64,000 bases of DNA from Gonium pectorale (lineage: Eukaryota; Chlorophyta; Chlorophyceae; Chlamydomonadales; Volvocaceae), in the NCBI GenBank assembly GCA_001584585.1, contig LSYV01000015.1:1927285-1991284 (forward strand). Direction: 5' to 3'. A program made the position numbers and the translations under genes. The notes beneath the pieces are model-generated. The model ran no database searches. It worked only from the letters and a program-made list of their open reading frames with translations, and had not been told where the DNA came from. Of this stretch, positions 10,456 through 23,800 are shown one piece after another; within the stretch, counting starts at the first letter, position 1, and every line of letters starts with the position of its first letter.

Positions 10456-13400
10456 TCATGTCCACCCTAAACGATAGCTGCAACGCGATCGCTGCAATGC
10501 ATGCTGAAGCCCTATCGGCTCCGGGTCACCTCCCATCCGGCCCCCACACCCTGTGCTCACCTGCTGTTCACCGCTGGCCGCCCCATGTGGCGCGGGAGAC
10601 ACGCGGCCGGCTGCGCCGCCTCCGGGCAGCCCCTCCCCGGCCGGCCCCGCGCCACCACCGCCTCCTCCGCCGCCCGCCACGGGATCGTCGCCGGCGTGGG
10701 GCAGGTGCATATGGCGCTTGGCCTGCAGCGCCTGGTGGCTGATGGCAATGGCCTTGCCGGCCGTGTAGCTCTTCATGCGGCTTGACAGGGCTGAGATACC
10801 CAGATCGTCATCGTCCATACCGCCCGCCGCCGCTACGGCACGGCTGCCGCTGCCAAGCACCTTGCCCGCTCCAAATCCCTTGGGCACGGCCGACGGCAGG
10901 GCGCCGGCCGCGCCGCCTCCGGCAGAACCCCCGTGGGCGGCCGGAGCGGTGGTCGTGGACGCCGCGGGGGTGGCTGAACCGCCGCCGCTGAGCACCGCCG
11001 CTGCAGCAGCGTTGGTGACGGAGCCGGCCGCACGCGGGGGCTGCACTGCACCAGCTGTGACGATGGTTGAGGGGGTCCCGCGGGAGGGGGTCACCGCGGC
11101 CGGTCGGCGGGCAGCCTGGGCCGCGGCGGCGGCAGCGGCGGACCCGCGGATAAAGGGGTGCGCCAGCATCTGCTGCACTGATGGGCGCTGCTCGGGGTCC
11201 TTCTGCAGGGCTGTAGCAATGAACGAGCGCGCCAGCTCGGACAGGCCGAAGGGGAAGCGCGGCACCTGCGCAGTGGAGAGCCGCACTGGCGGACGTTAGC
11301 ACATACCCAAACGAGTGGATACGCAATGAAGACGCATGCCAGCTGCACCATCGACCGAAAACAAACAATTCCGGCAATCTCCACGGAGCGGGTCTGAAGG
11401 GTCTCTAGCCGCCACAGGAGCTCCAAAACGCAGGGTCGAGCGCACGCTGCCGCCCAACCGCATTCTGCTGTCGGCCACGCATGCCTTCATCCGCCGGAAC
11501 GTAATGAGAGGACGTGCGCGTTATGCTCTCATGGCGCCGCATTCCCTGTCGCTCACCTGCCGCCGGATGCACTCCTCGACGCCCTCCCGCTCCGGTGCCT
11601 CGAACGGCGGCCTGCCCACCAGCAGTTCGTACGCCAGCACGCCAACCTGGTACACACAAGGGGCGTGTGAATACGTGCTGGTATCCAGCAGCATCGGGCG
11701 CGCGGAGAGGTGGCCAGGCGTCTACTCCTGCCTTGGCGTGCCACTCAAGCGCATTCGCAATTGCAAAGAGCTCTCCAGCCCCTTCCCGACATCGGCGCAC
11801 GCAGCATCCCAGCAACACCCAATGCTTGCAGCTTAAGTAAATGTGGGCCCCCAAACCCACCGCCCAGGCGTCAACTGCCGCGGTGTAGTGGAGCCGTTCG
11901 TTGTCCTTGTTGTCGATTGGCCGGCTCTTGAAGGGGCACTCGAGGACTGCGGATTAGGCACGCGGTGACGGCGGATTTGAGTACGGCGCGGCACAAGAAG
12001 TAAGTTGACGTAGGGATTTAACGAGCCCTGATCACAGATTCACTGGGCCGCACAAGGTCTGTCGCGCGCCGGACCGGGGAGAGGTGCTTGGGCTTTATGC
12101 CCTGTCGTTGGATGTGTCACCACCCTAGAGGTTGGGTGTGCAATGCGCACATCTTCAACAGTAGCGCCTTCCTACCGGTAACCAACACCCGAACAGCCCC
12201 TATGCGCCTCACCCTCGGGCGCCATGTACTCCAGCGTCTGCACCGGGCAGTGGGTAGCGACAGCGGCAGGGAGAGGGGGACAGCCGCAGTCAGAGAGACG
12301 GTTGCGAATTTCAGGCATAAGAGCAGAGGTACACTCCCAGCGAACGAGCACGGGCCGTAACTGACAGAGCATCGGACCTGATACCGCATCCGAACCAACA
12401 TGCCGCGACGCGTATTGCTACTCGAAGCCGCCCTGCTTGAGGCTCTCAATCATACGATGCGGTCACACCAAGCGGCGAGCAGCCCCGTGCAGGCTTGGAG
12501 AGAGAAGCTCCACGTCGGAATGCTGTCATCTTTATGTTGGCCCCTCCCCGCGCTGCCCGCACCGCTGCGCAGAACCGGCTTGCTGCACCCGCCCGGCGCT
12601 TCCCCCGACCCGCGCAGCACTGCCTCGCTCACCCCCGCCCGGGTGACCGCCCGCTCGTCGCGCAGGTCAATCGCCAGGCCGAAATCGCAGAGCTTGAAAG
12701 TCATGTTCCGCGTGAATAGGATGTTCTCCGGCTTGATGTCGCGGTGCAGGATGCCCTGCATGGACGGGAGAGTTGAGTTACGTCGCACGTCAGTGGGGAC
12801 GCCCAGGCTGGAGCGGCCATTGCAGCAATCGCCGGTGGGCAAGACACTCGCCGCAGAGGAACCGTAGCCCCCATAGCCGTACGCTGCCGAACGGCCATTA
12901 CGGGCCCAGTGGCTCCATGTGCATCCCGATCGCGCAGAGCAGACCCCGCGCCTTGCTGACACGTTTCAGTTAGGAGGCAGAATCGCAATGCTCGAGGCCA
13001 GCGCACTGCTGGGCGGTCTCCGTGTCGGCCTGGCGGAGATTGGAGCTCTGCACAGGAATCCGGCTGCCCACGTGGCCGTTCAAAAGTTCGCAACCGCTCC
13101 TCAACCATGCTCAGGCCATCGCACCCCACTGATACCGCCGCCCTGTTCACGACTGGTCGCCGCGCACCTCCCTGCCCGCGGATGGGACGGACTTTCCCGG
13201 ATGTCCGGACAGAAACCCTGCGCAGCCCACCCACTCCGGCCCGGCGCGCGGCCTGCCAGCACTCTGCTCCCATCCCCCCAAGCCCACTGCTGCTCCCCGA
13301 TTGTGCCGCGTGCGCCCCCTTGGCCCGCGAACCCGCCCGGGCCCGGGCGCCCGCACATCCCGCTTGCTACGGTCGCCACATCGCTCCTCCCCCCCTGCCG

Positions 13401-15586
13401 TGAAGACCCACCTGGTCGTGCAGGTACTCGAGAACGCGCAGGCAGGGGCCCAGGACCATGTCCACCGCCTGGCGCTCAGGCATGCGGCCGCCGTACCTGC
13501 GGGCGAGACGCACACCAGCCGCGTTTTTTTTCCACCGGTCGCAAGCAGTGACAACCGACCGCGGCAACAGCCATACCCCTCCCTGCCGGCGCCTGAACCC
13601 TTTCGTTCTGCGCCCGGACGGCCCCCAAGAAGCCTCACGCGACACAGTCTTGGCGCAGGGTCACCGGGACCCGCGGCGTCCTGGCCTGGACCTCGGAGTC
13701 CGAGTTCGTAAGCCCCACGGTGTACAGACGCCGCACCTGTGCAGCAGCGTGAAGAGGTCTCCTCCGTCCGCAAACTCCTGCACCATAACCACCTGGCTGT
13801 CCACTTGGAAGGCGCCGTACAGGCCAATCACGTTTTGGTGCGACAGCTTGCCGTGCAGCTGCACCTCTCTGCGAATGCAGGTGGATAGCTCGGGCAGAGG
13901 GTCACGGTCAGGGTTTGAGGTCTTAGATGTGCGTGCTTGAGGTGCGAGTGCGGATGATGGCGCCACGGAGAGGGGACTGACGGACACCATCAGGTCCGGG
14001 TGCACAGGTGCTTTGGACATTCAGGCACCGGCTAAGCACTAATGGAGTGAGGGTGGGGCAGACGGCCGGGGGTAACCCGCGTGGCACCGAGCCCACGTTT
14101 GGCGTATGCATGCGGCACGCTAATACGGTATGTGATTCGGGAGGAATGAGTGGCGTAACCGGCAGTGGCCCAGTCCCCCATTGTGCTGTCTGTATTGCCG
14201 TGGGTCGCCTTGCGTAGTGCACTCTGCCTTATCTTCAGGATACTCGGTGGCTTTGTCATTAAGGGGCTCGGCACCAACCTGTAGATCTGGAACCGGTTGA
14301 GCTCGCACAGCGCGGCCATGTCGTACGCTTTCAGGCAGACCAGCTCGCCCGAGCGCTTGCAGAAGGCCTTGTAGACACTGCTTGCGTAGCCCTGTTCAAT
14401 GTAGGGGACGGGGACTACTCAGGTTGCTGGGCTGAATCCGGACAGTCGGAGAGCGTAGTAATTGTGTTTCCCCTGCCTTCGCCAGTGCGTATGACCTCGA
14501 CATGCTGCCTAGTCACCCCCCCCCCACACACACCGAAGGGCAACAGTTTAATCTTGGAAGCACCAGCGCTGCCAAACCTGCGCCAAGGCGCGTCGCCTGC
14601 CACCCAACCCAGCCGTTCCCTGGCACTGGGCCCCACCGCTACCAGCGGAGCGATCTACCTTGTACATTTTCTCCACCACTGCGTAGTCACGCAACGACCA
14701 CTCCGCCCTTTGCATGCGGACGGGTGCCGATGGGGAGGCAATGAGGAGCTCGTTTCCACGCTTCGGGATGAACTGATGTCAGGGGTAGGGAGGGGTTTCA
14801 ACCGCAACAAGAGCTTAAGCGCTTGGCAAGATGGACCATAATAGGCACACGGGAATTAGTTGTGTATATACGCCTAATACAAACGCCGCAGCGCACGAAG
14901 GCGAGCATGGTAAGCGGACGGCTGTCATCCCAACCCCATGGAAACACGTATACCTTGGCCTTCATGGACAGCTCCGTGAACGACTTGGACTGTTGTACTG
15001 CTGTGCTGCGCAAGCGTTGAAGCTCGGTCTTGAGGCTTACAGACTTGCTCCGATTGGCGGGCGACGTTGAGTCCGGTGCAGCCCGGGGCGAAGCAGGGCT
15101 CGTATCGTCACCATTAGGCGCCTTACCAGGCGTCTTAGGGGGCGGCGTTACGACGACATGCGAGGCAGATGCCGAAGAACTCTTGCTGCGTCCGGCCGCT
15201 GGAACAGGCGCAGAGACCTCCTGGCTCGCAGAGGATGCTGGACTGAGCTGCTGGGCGGGTTTGGAGGTCGTGGGTGACGCCGGCCGAACGGGGTGGGTTG
15301 CAGATGTTGAGCGCGAGCTGGTCGCTGAGCCCCGTTTGCTAGATTTCATCGAGCTCTTCTCCTTGTCCTTTGTTTTGAAGAGCGACTTGAACCAGTTGGC
15401 AAGCTTTCCGTCTTTGTCCTTCCTGCCTCCGCAGACCCCTTCACCAAGCTCTTCGGGCTCCTCTTCATCGTAATCTTCCACTTCATCCACGAACTCATCA
15501 ACGATTTGCAGCTTGTCGGCCGCGGTTGCGCTCTTCCCACTTCGCTGCACCGCTGCACTAGGTTGGCTGGATGCGGCCGTCATCAT
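10456..15586 (-). CDS. Aurora-like Ser/Thr protein kinase with disordered N- and C-terminal extensions
   Basis: Predicted ATP-dependent Ser/Thr kinase, about 736 residues. Ten exons join in phase: 15586-14954, 14772-14659, 14391-14279, 13868-13737, 13496-13412, 12755-12633, 12237-12213, 11946-11861, 11646-11557 and 11265-10456. Residues 1-211 are Ser/Thr/Pro-rich and disordered with an acidic patch near residues 30-45. The kinase domain spans about 235-510: catalytic Lys270 in VCLK, HRD at 363-365 (HRDIKPEN), DFG at 383-385, a short activation segment with Thr397 ending TLEYMAPE, and the DAWAVGVLAYELLVGRPPFE helix. The nucleotide loop is degenerate (GYASSV, one glycine of the usual three). 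The tail is Gly/Ala/Pro-rich. The activation segment and the short insert-free lobe favour Aurora-like; PLK- or ULK-like placement is possible. The 25-base exon 7 is the least certain. A good donor at 10561/10560 means the 3' end could instead be spliced further. I cannot equate it with the described Chlamydomonas aurora-like kinase. Confidence 0.85.
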
Positions 15587-16204
15587 CAGCCAGTCGCTTA
15601 ATATTATCTCGCTAGAAAATGCGCGCTACCTATAACATAGCGCTTACTGTGTGAAACGCAAGGGCCTGAGGGTTGGCCGGGTGAAAGTTGCGTATTCCGC
15701 CGGTATGCGCCTCCAAGGGCGCGTGGGCCTCCTCTATAATCACGGAACCTATGTGGAGGCTTACCAGGCGGGGCCGTACGCCGAGTACTTCAGCTCGGTT
15801 ACGGTCTTGAATCAAGGTGCTCTTTGCGACTTTGGAGCTTACTGCTCAAGCTTTACCACGAGAACAAAATGTCGTCTAAGAATGTCGAAAAGACCATCTT
15901 TCTTCTGTCGTAGGCATGCGCCCGTGCAGCGTTCAACCTAACCCTTGCTAATCCCCCGGGCTTCTGACCAGTCTCACAGCATCAACAGAAGTGTCAACAG
16001 TGCACACTCGACGCAAAAGCGACCCCACGTGGCCCGCCAGTGGCGCCAAGGAGGGGGAGGCAATGGCGGGAGGGCCGTTTAGTCTTCGCTTCTTGCAAGG
16101 CGGAGAGGAATGGCCCTTCACCTGTGCATACATGCACATCACCGTGCCGTTGGGGTCATCCCGCGGGCGTGCCCGTGGCGCTCTGGCTTGCGCGAGTCCA
16201 TCGT

Positions 16205-16299
16205 GAAGAAAAACAAGAAACCTGCACAGAAAGAGGGAGCCCGCCTCTACGGCCATACACGCCCGAAGGCGCGACGTTTCCGATAGGGCGGGCGGGTAC
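16205..16299 (-). repeat. Foldback element, inverted copy 9 (near full length, cut by gap)
   Basis: On the minus strand: GTACCCGCCCGCCCTATC, GGAAACGTC, CGCGCC-TTCG-GGCGTG, TATGGCCGTAGAGGCGGGC, TCCCTCTTTCTGTGCAGG. The left arm GCCCGCC..CTA pairs with the right arm TAGAGGCGGGC. The sequence ends at the N run. Confidence 0.8.
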
Positions 16300-16764
16300 N
16301 NNNNNNNNNNNNNNNNNNNNNNNNNNNNNNNNNNNNNNNNNNNNNNNNNNNNNNNNNNNNNNNNNNNNNNNNNNNNNNNNNNNNNNNNNNNNNNNNNNNN
16401 NNNNNNNNNNNNNNNNNNNNNNNNNNNNNNNNNNNNNNNNNNNNNNNNNNNNNNNNNNNNNNNNNNNNNNNNNNNNNNNNNNNNNNNNNNNNNNNNNNNN
16501 NNNNNNNNNNNNNNNNNNNNNNNNNNNNNNNNNNNNNNNNNNNNNNNNNNNNNNNNNNNNNNNNNNNNNNNNNNNNNNNNNNNNNNNNNNNNNNNNNNNN
16601 NNNNNNNNNNNNNNNNNNNNNNNNNNNNNNNNNNNNNNNNNNNNNNNNNNNNNNNNNNNNNNNNNNNNNNNNNNNNNNNNNNNNNNNNNNNNNNNNNNNN
16701 NNNNNNNNNNNNNNNNNNNNNNNNNNNNNNNNNNNNNNNNNNNNNNNNNNNNNNNNNNNNNNNN
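16300..16764. other. Assembly gap (465 N)
   Basis: Run of N. It begins at the outer edge of a foldback copy, so a larger repeat or a second copy probably caused the break. Confidence 1.
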
Positions 16765-17798
16765 TATCCAGGTGGAGCTGTGGTGTTGTTGTTGTCGCGG
16801 TCACCGGTCCGACGGCGCGTGAAGCCTGAGAAGCCTGGGACTGCGATGCCTATACGATGCTGACGCAGCCATGTGACGGAGGAGGTATTTGATGTCGAGC
16901 TCAGGGCATACGGCGGGGAGCTAATTCGGACGTCTTGAGACTGGTCGGAGGTAGACGGCTGGGACTGTATAGTTCCGGAGTAACCGTAAGGGTTCGTGCT
17001 CGCGTCAACGGTAGCGTGGAGGGTGAGCGAACAGGGCACATCGCGTAGGATTGCGCGTTGTCAGCACGATACGGCAATAACAGCACAAAAGAGGTTCAGG
17101 AGCTCAGGGCTGGTCAAGCACTGTTGCTTGCACACAGTAACCACAGCAGACTACGAAAACTTATCCCGATCCAGCATGCCGCCCGTCGCTTGGGCCGCTA
17201 TGCAGGCCTCCTGTGCGGCTGCGGCCCTGATTGCCTCCTCCCCTTGCCCCTCTGGGCCCCTCCCTGATCAGGCTTCACTCCGTACACCTGTAACTCATCC
17301 ACTAAACTATTCCATGTTCCGCTGGCAGGTGGAACCAAACACAACAGCAAGCGACCCGGCAGCCCGACCGTTCGGGGGGCGACCACGTGGGCATCCGGCC
17401 CTTGTCCGGTGAGGTTAAGCGCCCCACAGCAGATCTGAGCAGGGGCGTCAAACAGGACACTGGCTGCCGCCTCAAATGTACGGGCAGCCACTTGATCCAC
17501 GGCACGACCTTGAAATCTGCTGCCGGGAGATAACTGGCATACATGCATAGCGTTGTGCACAACCGGGGGGTGAGAATTTGGATCCCATGGATTGGAGCGC
17601 TCCAAAACACTGCAACAACGCCCATGCTTACAGCACGGATGCACAAGAAAGCGGCCCGTGCGGCCATCACACCGGTCAGGCCTGGCCACGCGTCAACATA
17701 CGATGCAATTGGTTTAAACATGAAACGTCATGCGCTTATACCGCACATACGTAGGTGCAACAGTCCGTAACAAGTACGAAGGTGGCACTACCGGCATG

Positions 17799-17803
17799 TT
17801 ACA
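17799..17803 (-). other. Polyadenylation motif TGTAA for the WNK gene
   Basis: TTACA on the plus strand, i.e. TGTAA about 70 bases beyond the stop codon at 17874-17876. TGTAA is the usual polyadenylation signal in volvocine algae. Confidence 0.5.
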
Positions 17804-17873
17804 CGTGAAGGCCGGCGCCATGTTCACTGTCCATCCGGCGTGCCGACCTCCCAGGCCCAACAACCTGTACACG

Positions 17874-20800
17874 TCACGTTGCTGCCAGGGCCTTGGCGCG
17901 GTCTTTGACGAGCCGCTTCCACTGCTTTAGGCGCATCACGACGCCTTTGATGGGCCGGGCGAATTCCCGGACCACGGTCACGCCGAACCCATCCTCAAGA
18001 CCTAATACCTCTCCCACAGGCGGCAGCCGCACGCCCGTGCATCCAGGCTCCAAGCCGTGCCCCGTGTAGCCGTGGTTGCTTGTTTCGGGCGACACAGGGG
18101 ACGATTCCCCGGGGTCCTCCTGCAAGGTCGGCAGCGCGGAACAGGAAAGCGGCGCCATGCCATGCGGGCCGTGCCGCTCCTCGGCTTGTTCTCGGCGGGG
18201 ACTGCCGTCAGCGGAGTTAGGTGCGCTCTCCACCCGGGCCGCTAGTGCATGGTCCGTGCCGCTCATGGCCTCGCTGCCGTCGCTGGTCGAGACCCGTCGG
18301 CCTGGTATGGACGCGCCCTGCCCCTGCGTCGTCGTACTTGCCTCGCCGGTGGCGACACCGTCGCCTTCGGCAGCACCGGCGTCGAAGCTGCTTCGACGAA
18401 GCGCCCCGTCGCCGCTGCTGCTACGGCGCAACATAAATGCCGGCTGCGACATGCTGCGGTCAAACCGCGGCGGGACGAAGCCGCCAATAGCTTCACCGGC
18501 GCCCCTCTCCCCGTTGTTGTTGTCGGAATGCCGCGCCTGCAGCACAACTGCCCCGCTGTCGCCACCGCCTAAGCCGGCCAGCGCGCTGCTAGGCACGCTC
18601 CAGTGCCGCTGGTGTTGGGTTGACCTAACTCCCGCCAAGCCGCCGTGGGGCCGCCCGCCCAGCACATGCGGGCTGCACGAGAGGGGCACGTCCGCCGCGC
18701 GGACAGAGCCGAAGTTCCGCGCAGAGGTGGTCCGCAGGCAGCGGGGCTTCACCCTACCGTCCGCCGCCGGGCCAGCCGCCTCAGGTCCCGCGTGAGGCGC
18801 TGTCACGGTCAGCACGACCTTGTTGCGGAAAGATGGGAGCCGCACAGAGCCGCTGCTCGTGAGCCGCGACTCCGGGCTGCTGCCGGCGGGTAAGGAATAG
18901 TTCGCCACGCTGTAGGCCTGCGGCGTTGCGGACTGCCCTAAATTAAGCGCGGGCGCGGCAGAGCCAGCCGGGGGTAGCGGCATCCGCCCGTGCGCACCCG
19001 CACCCCCGCGAGTCGGCGGCGGCGTGGTGAACTGGGTCGCGAGGGACGTCCCGAGCGGCGACGGCGCGCCGGCGCCCTCGGATTGCACCGGCTGTAACCC
19101 GTTCGTGGACATACGTAGTGCCGGCGTGACGGCCCCGTCCAAGGGCTGCTGCGCCTTGAAGCTGACACCGTCTAGTGAGCCGGACGAGCTGTGAGCGTAG
19201 CCGAGCGCGCTGCCGCAGCTGGCACGCGCAAGCCCCCCCGCGGTCACGCTGCTGGCTGCGCTGCCGGTGGGGGAGGGCAGGTCGGCCCCTGCAGCTGTCT
19301 GTACCAGGGCTGGCGACGCCTTGCCAATGCCGACGGGTTGGGATGAGGCCCTGTCCAGAGGTGAGGAGCCTGCCACCGGGATATCGGCGTCATTCCCGTA
19401 ACCGCCACCATTACAGGACGAGCTGCCAGAGCGCCTGTGTTCCCGTGCAGGACTGCTGGGGGTCCTTGCCTGGCGCTCAGGCGCCGGCAGACGGCTCTGA
19501 CCTTGGCCCGGGCCCGAGGTTGGGGCGTCGGCGGCATCGCGGAACAAGGGCCGGACCTCCCCGAAGCCTAATGGCCCGCCCTGCTCGGGGTGGCAGAACG
19601 GGCTTGCTGCATCACCGTCGGTCTCCCTATCTTCCTCCTCAAAGCCCTCAGCCAAAAGCCCAGCCTGCGGAGCCATACAGCGGCGGACAGGAAGGTAAGG
19701 CTATTTGCACACAATCAACGTGTTTGCAGTGCGGCCCGAAGGCCCGCTCCAAGCACTGTCAGATAGCACGCTGCAGATCTCAACTCGCGGCCGCAACCAA
19801 GTTCACCTTCAGGAGCTCTATGGGCACAAGGACCTCCTCATCGTCGTCGCTGCTGTCGCTGCCGCCGCTGCGCGGGCTGGTGGCATTGCCCGTTCGTTGA
19901 CCAGCGTTACAGCTGTCGCAGCGCTGCAAGAAGGGGCTCTTCACCTGGGCCTCCAACGCAGCTGCGTCGCCCGCAGCGGGTGCGCCGGATACAGGGCCGT
20001 TGCCCTGCTGTGACTGCGACTGCGGTTCCGCCTCCCGCTCGGCATGTGATTCCGACGGGGTTTCTGCATCCGCGTGGCTCAAGTCCTGTTGCTGCCCATG
20101 GGACGGGCCAGTCGCTGCCTGCGCCGCAGGGCTGTCACAGGGCCTGTCTGCAACGTACGCGGTCGCATCGGGCTCCGGAACCAGGGCTCCGGCGCCCGGC
20201 TGCAGATCCTCCCCCGCAGCCCAGGGCACAGTCGAGGACCGGACCGGCTGGCGGTACGGCGGCGACGTCGTCACAGAGCTGACGACGCCGCTGCTGCTGC
20301 TGCAGCTCTTCTCGGGCGCACAGAGGCCGCTCAGGCGGGAGCGTGGGAGGCGCTGTGGGATCATTGTGGGCGTTGACGCGGCCTCATCAGCCGTAATCGA
20401 TCGATCCGAGAGCGAGAACGACTCCTCCGAGCCCCGCAGTGGCGGCTCGCCGGGCGGCATGGCTGATGCCGTGCGCCCCAGGGGCGACGGCTGCGACGGC
20501 ACTGGTCCCGTCGTCGAGGGGATGCGCAGGTTGGCAAGCTGAGGCGCTGATCCTCCTCCTGCCCCCAGCATTCCCGTAATGCTGGCCCGGCTACGGGCCA
20601 CCATCGCTGCTGCCGAGGGCAGCACGGCGTCCGAGCTGGCGCTGTTGCCACCGAGGGCCGCGCCGTGGGAGCCGGCAGCAGAGCCCGTGGGCGAGGTGGG
20701 TCCGCTGGGGCTGAGGCCGGATTGGTGCGAGTTGAGCTGTATGTGCTGCTGTTGAGCTGCCAAGCGGGCCAGGGCCTCCTGCTGGTGCAGCGCCTCGCGC

Positions 20801-23800
20801 AGGTCGCGGAAGCTGGCGGCACCGTGCAGCGTGCCTGGCGGCAGCAGGGGAGGCAGCGCAGTGGGCTGGGTCGTCTTACGCCAGGGCCGGACATTTGGAG
20901 CGACGTAGGGGACCAACGGGTCAGCATCTGTGCTCAACCCACGGCCTGGGGGCCATTGCGAAGGTTATTGGGCACACAGTACTGTGGCAGAGGCAACAGG
21001 CTAGCCCGGTGAGCAAGGCATGCGCTGTTTGCCCATCCTGCGATTTGGGTCCCACCTGTGGGCGTGTTCCAGCCCGTGCCCGTGCCGCTGCCCCCGTTGG
21101 CCAGCGACGCGAGCATGCCGGCACTGCCGCCGTGCGCCGAGGTGTCCTGGCCTGAGCGCACCGGCTCCAGGTAAGGGTGCTTCAGCAGCTCCCGCGCGGA
21201 GGGCCGGTCGGCAGGGTTGTGCGCGATGCAGAGCGAAATGAACTCCCGCAGCTCCTGGCTGCTCACCCGCGCCAACGAGGCGGGAGGCACGCCCTGCCCA
21301 CGGGATGACACCAGCTTGTCAAGGAGGGTCCTGCAGCGCCCGGCTCCTTTGCATGCATATGCCTAAGGCCATGCGCGTTGATGAGTGGCGGGCGACTGGC
21401 CCCAGACAACGGCCTTGACGCTCGCCTTCCAGCCTCTGGTCGTCAGGAGGCAAAATCAACAACTTGGTCGTGTACTCACCAGCGTGACCTTCTTGAAGAT
21501 CTGCGGGACGCTGTGGCACTCCGCGTACGGATACTCTTGCGTGGCCAGTTCCAGCAGGCACATCCCGAAGCTGCGGGAGCAGGGTACGGGCAGTATTCAC
21601 TTCTTGGGCCGTTGCATTATCACTGGCACGATTCAAACGCAGGACAGAAATGGGGCGTCGGGCCGTCAAACCGAGGCTGTGCGCGGGAGGAGTCGAGACC
21701 GAGTTTCGCACCTGTAGATGTCGCAGCGCTCATCGTACGACTCTTCGTACACCTCGGGGGCCATGAACTCGGGCGTGCCAACCACCGACATGGCCTGCTG
21801 CTGCACGGTGGCGAGGCCCAGGTCCCCGATCTTGATCTCCCCGGTTGCGCTGTTGACGAATATGTTGTCGCACTTTAGGTCGCGGTGCACGATGGGCGGC
21901 ACGTGGCCGTGCAGGTACAACAGGCCTGATACGTAGTGGAGAGGGGAAGAGGGGCGGCATAGGAACAAAGGAAACAGTTGGATCTCTGGTGTGCAGGACG
22001 CCGGTTTGCCCTCCGGTGCGCCCCGCCCGCTCACCCTCCAAGATCTGGTGCGCCCAGCGTTTCAGCACGTTCTCGCTGAGGACCTTTATCTTCTTGCGGT
22101 ACCTTCATGGCAGCATGCAGGCACGGTTCAGAAGTTCGCTGTATGCAATCCGCAGAGGCACCCAACGCGTTCAGGCAAAGCATGTGAGCCCCAACGAGTC
22201 TGCCGTCATGAAAGACCGGGAATCTCGTGCAACAGGCCAGACGCCGGGAGCGCCCATACTAAGGCGCGCCAGTGCTGGGCAGTGCACGGCGCCGTGTTTC
22301 CAGCACAGGGTGGGCCTTGAGCACCAATTCCTTACACCCATGATTTCCTTGGGCGCCTGCCTCCCGGGGATTCACTTACTGACGGAGATTGCCGGCGGTG
22401 AAGAGCTCGGTTATGAAATTGATGTGCGAGTTCTTGTGGTCAGGCCACCAAGCGTAGAACCTACGACAACAGTAAGGGGCCGTGGCGGCTCAGCCTTGCC
22501 ATCCCGCATAGTCAGCAGCCAGCTGCCGCAAAGCGAGAGCTTGCGGGTCGCGGCCTGGAGCTTCAGCCTGGAACGCGCCTCCCAAGCTTCGCCTTCCAAG
22601 TATCGCCCCTTGGCCGCCTGGTCCGCTCTACGCACGCATGTCCAGGTCCTGCCGAGGAGGCTCAATGCACACGTTTACAGAGCCCACGTGGGGCCGAGCG
22701 CACGGCTCCCGCGGCCAAAGCTTCTCTGTACTCCCGAAATCGCTCCGCCTGCCAATGAACGGTGTAGGCGCGCTGCGGCTTAAGGCGACAGTAATGAACT
22801 GCACGAGCCTGCACAAGGCCGCGCCTGCAGGCCCCGCGTGGCCCCTCCCTTGGCCCCTCCCCTCCTCCCGCGATTTGCAGACTGACGTCATAATGTTCTT
22901 GTGCTTGAGCGTTTGGAGCACGCGGATCTCCTCGTGCAGGTGCTGCCTCGCCTCCTCATCGCGGTCCATTCCCAGCAGATCCACCTGAGGAGGGGACGGG
23001 GTCGGCGATTGTGGCGAAACGGACCGCGAAGGTGACGCGAGCTCGGAGGGAAGGCAATCCGGCAGGACAGGGGAGGGGATGCCACGTGCTGCCACGGAGG
23101 GGAGTTGCCCGATTTGTCGCAGTGCTCTTTGTGGAGGCGTGAGGAGGGAGAGCCAAGGGTTGGGGAGAAGGCCGTGTCAGTCGAGACGGCGGTTCGGGCA
23201 CGTGCCTCTCTGCAGCGGCGCTTGGGGGGCAGCCGAACGGCTGGCTGCAGGATTGGCACGGTAGGCTGCCAGGGCGGCCATGTGGGCTGGTGGGGCAGTA
23301 AAGCCGGACAGCCGGGTAGAGACACACGGGGCAGTGGCAGGGGCGGACCGGGTACAGCCAGCTATCAGCGCGCCTTCCGGCCTTTTGGGGTGCATGATGT
23401 GCACGGAGAAAACAAGCATGTGCTATGGCTGCACTCCATAAGTTGCGCCACTTCAGATTACCCCAGCCCGCTACGAGCAAGGCAGGGCCAAGCGCTTCTT
23501 CAGCAGCTCGGGTGCGGGCTGCGGAGCACTTGACAGGATGCACGCGTCCGTCCAGACCTCACGCCGCCCCAACGCCACACCCGGCCCGGCACCGCCTTCC
23601 GTTTGCGTAGGCCCCGGCGGCGCACGCCCCCTTGTATTCCGCCTTATTAGTTATATACATGCTTTAGGCAGGGCAGGGTAGCGCTCTGGCAGGGCTACGG
23701 CCGCTCTGGCTGCCCATCGGGCGAGGACACACTCGACCTATCAAACGCCCCAGCACAGCAGGTCCTCCCCTACCTGGTTCCACGCAACTTCCGTGCCCTC

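Larger units (their letters stand above)
15587..17798. other. Intergenic DNA with a foldback copy and assembly gap
   Basis: Lies between the 5' end of the Aurora-like kinase and the 3' end of the WNK gene. It holds a foldback copy that runs directly into an N gap. To the right of the gap, 16765-17039 stays open on the minus strand with Ser/Thr-rich content; I cannot tell whether it is an exon. Nothing else is recognisable, though the kinase promoter should lie just above 15586. Confidence 0.5.

Noticed and set aside
10106..10500. Additional 3' exon of the Aurora-like kinase
   Set aside because: The minus frame 10483-10106 shows no kinase-tail or conserved sequence and no convincing acceptor in phase.
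12080..12160. Possible foldback copy inside the Aurora-like kinase gene
   Set aside because: Only CCCTGTCG..GGATGTGTCA and TAGAGGTTGG blocks match; no paired arms, so chance similarity cannot be excluded.
15948..17039. Minus-strand 363-codon frame and plus-strand frame across the N gap
   Set aside because: Continuity depends on unknown bases; the left part is foldback element.
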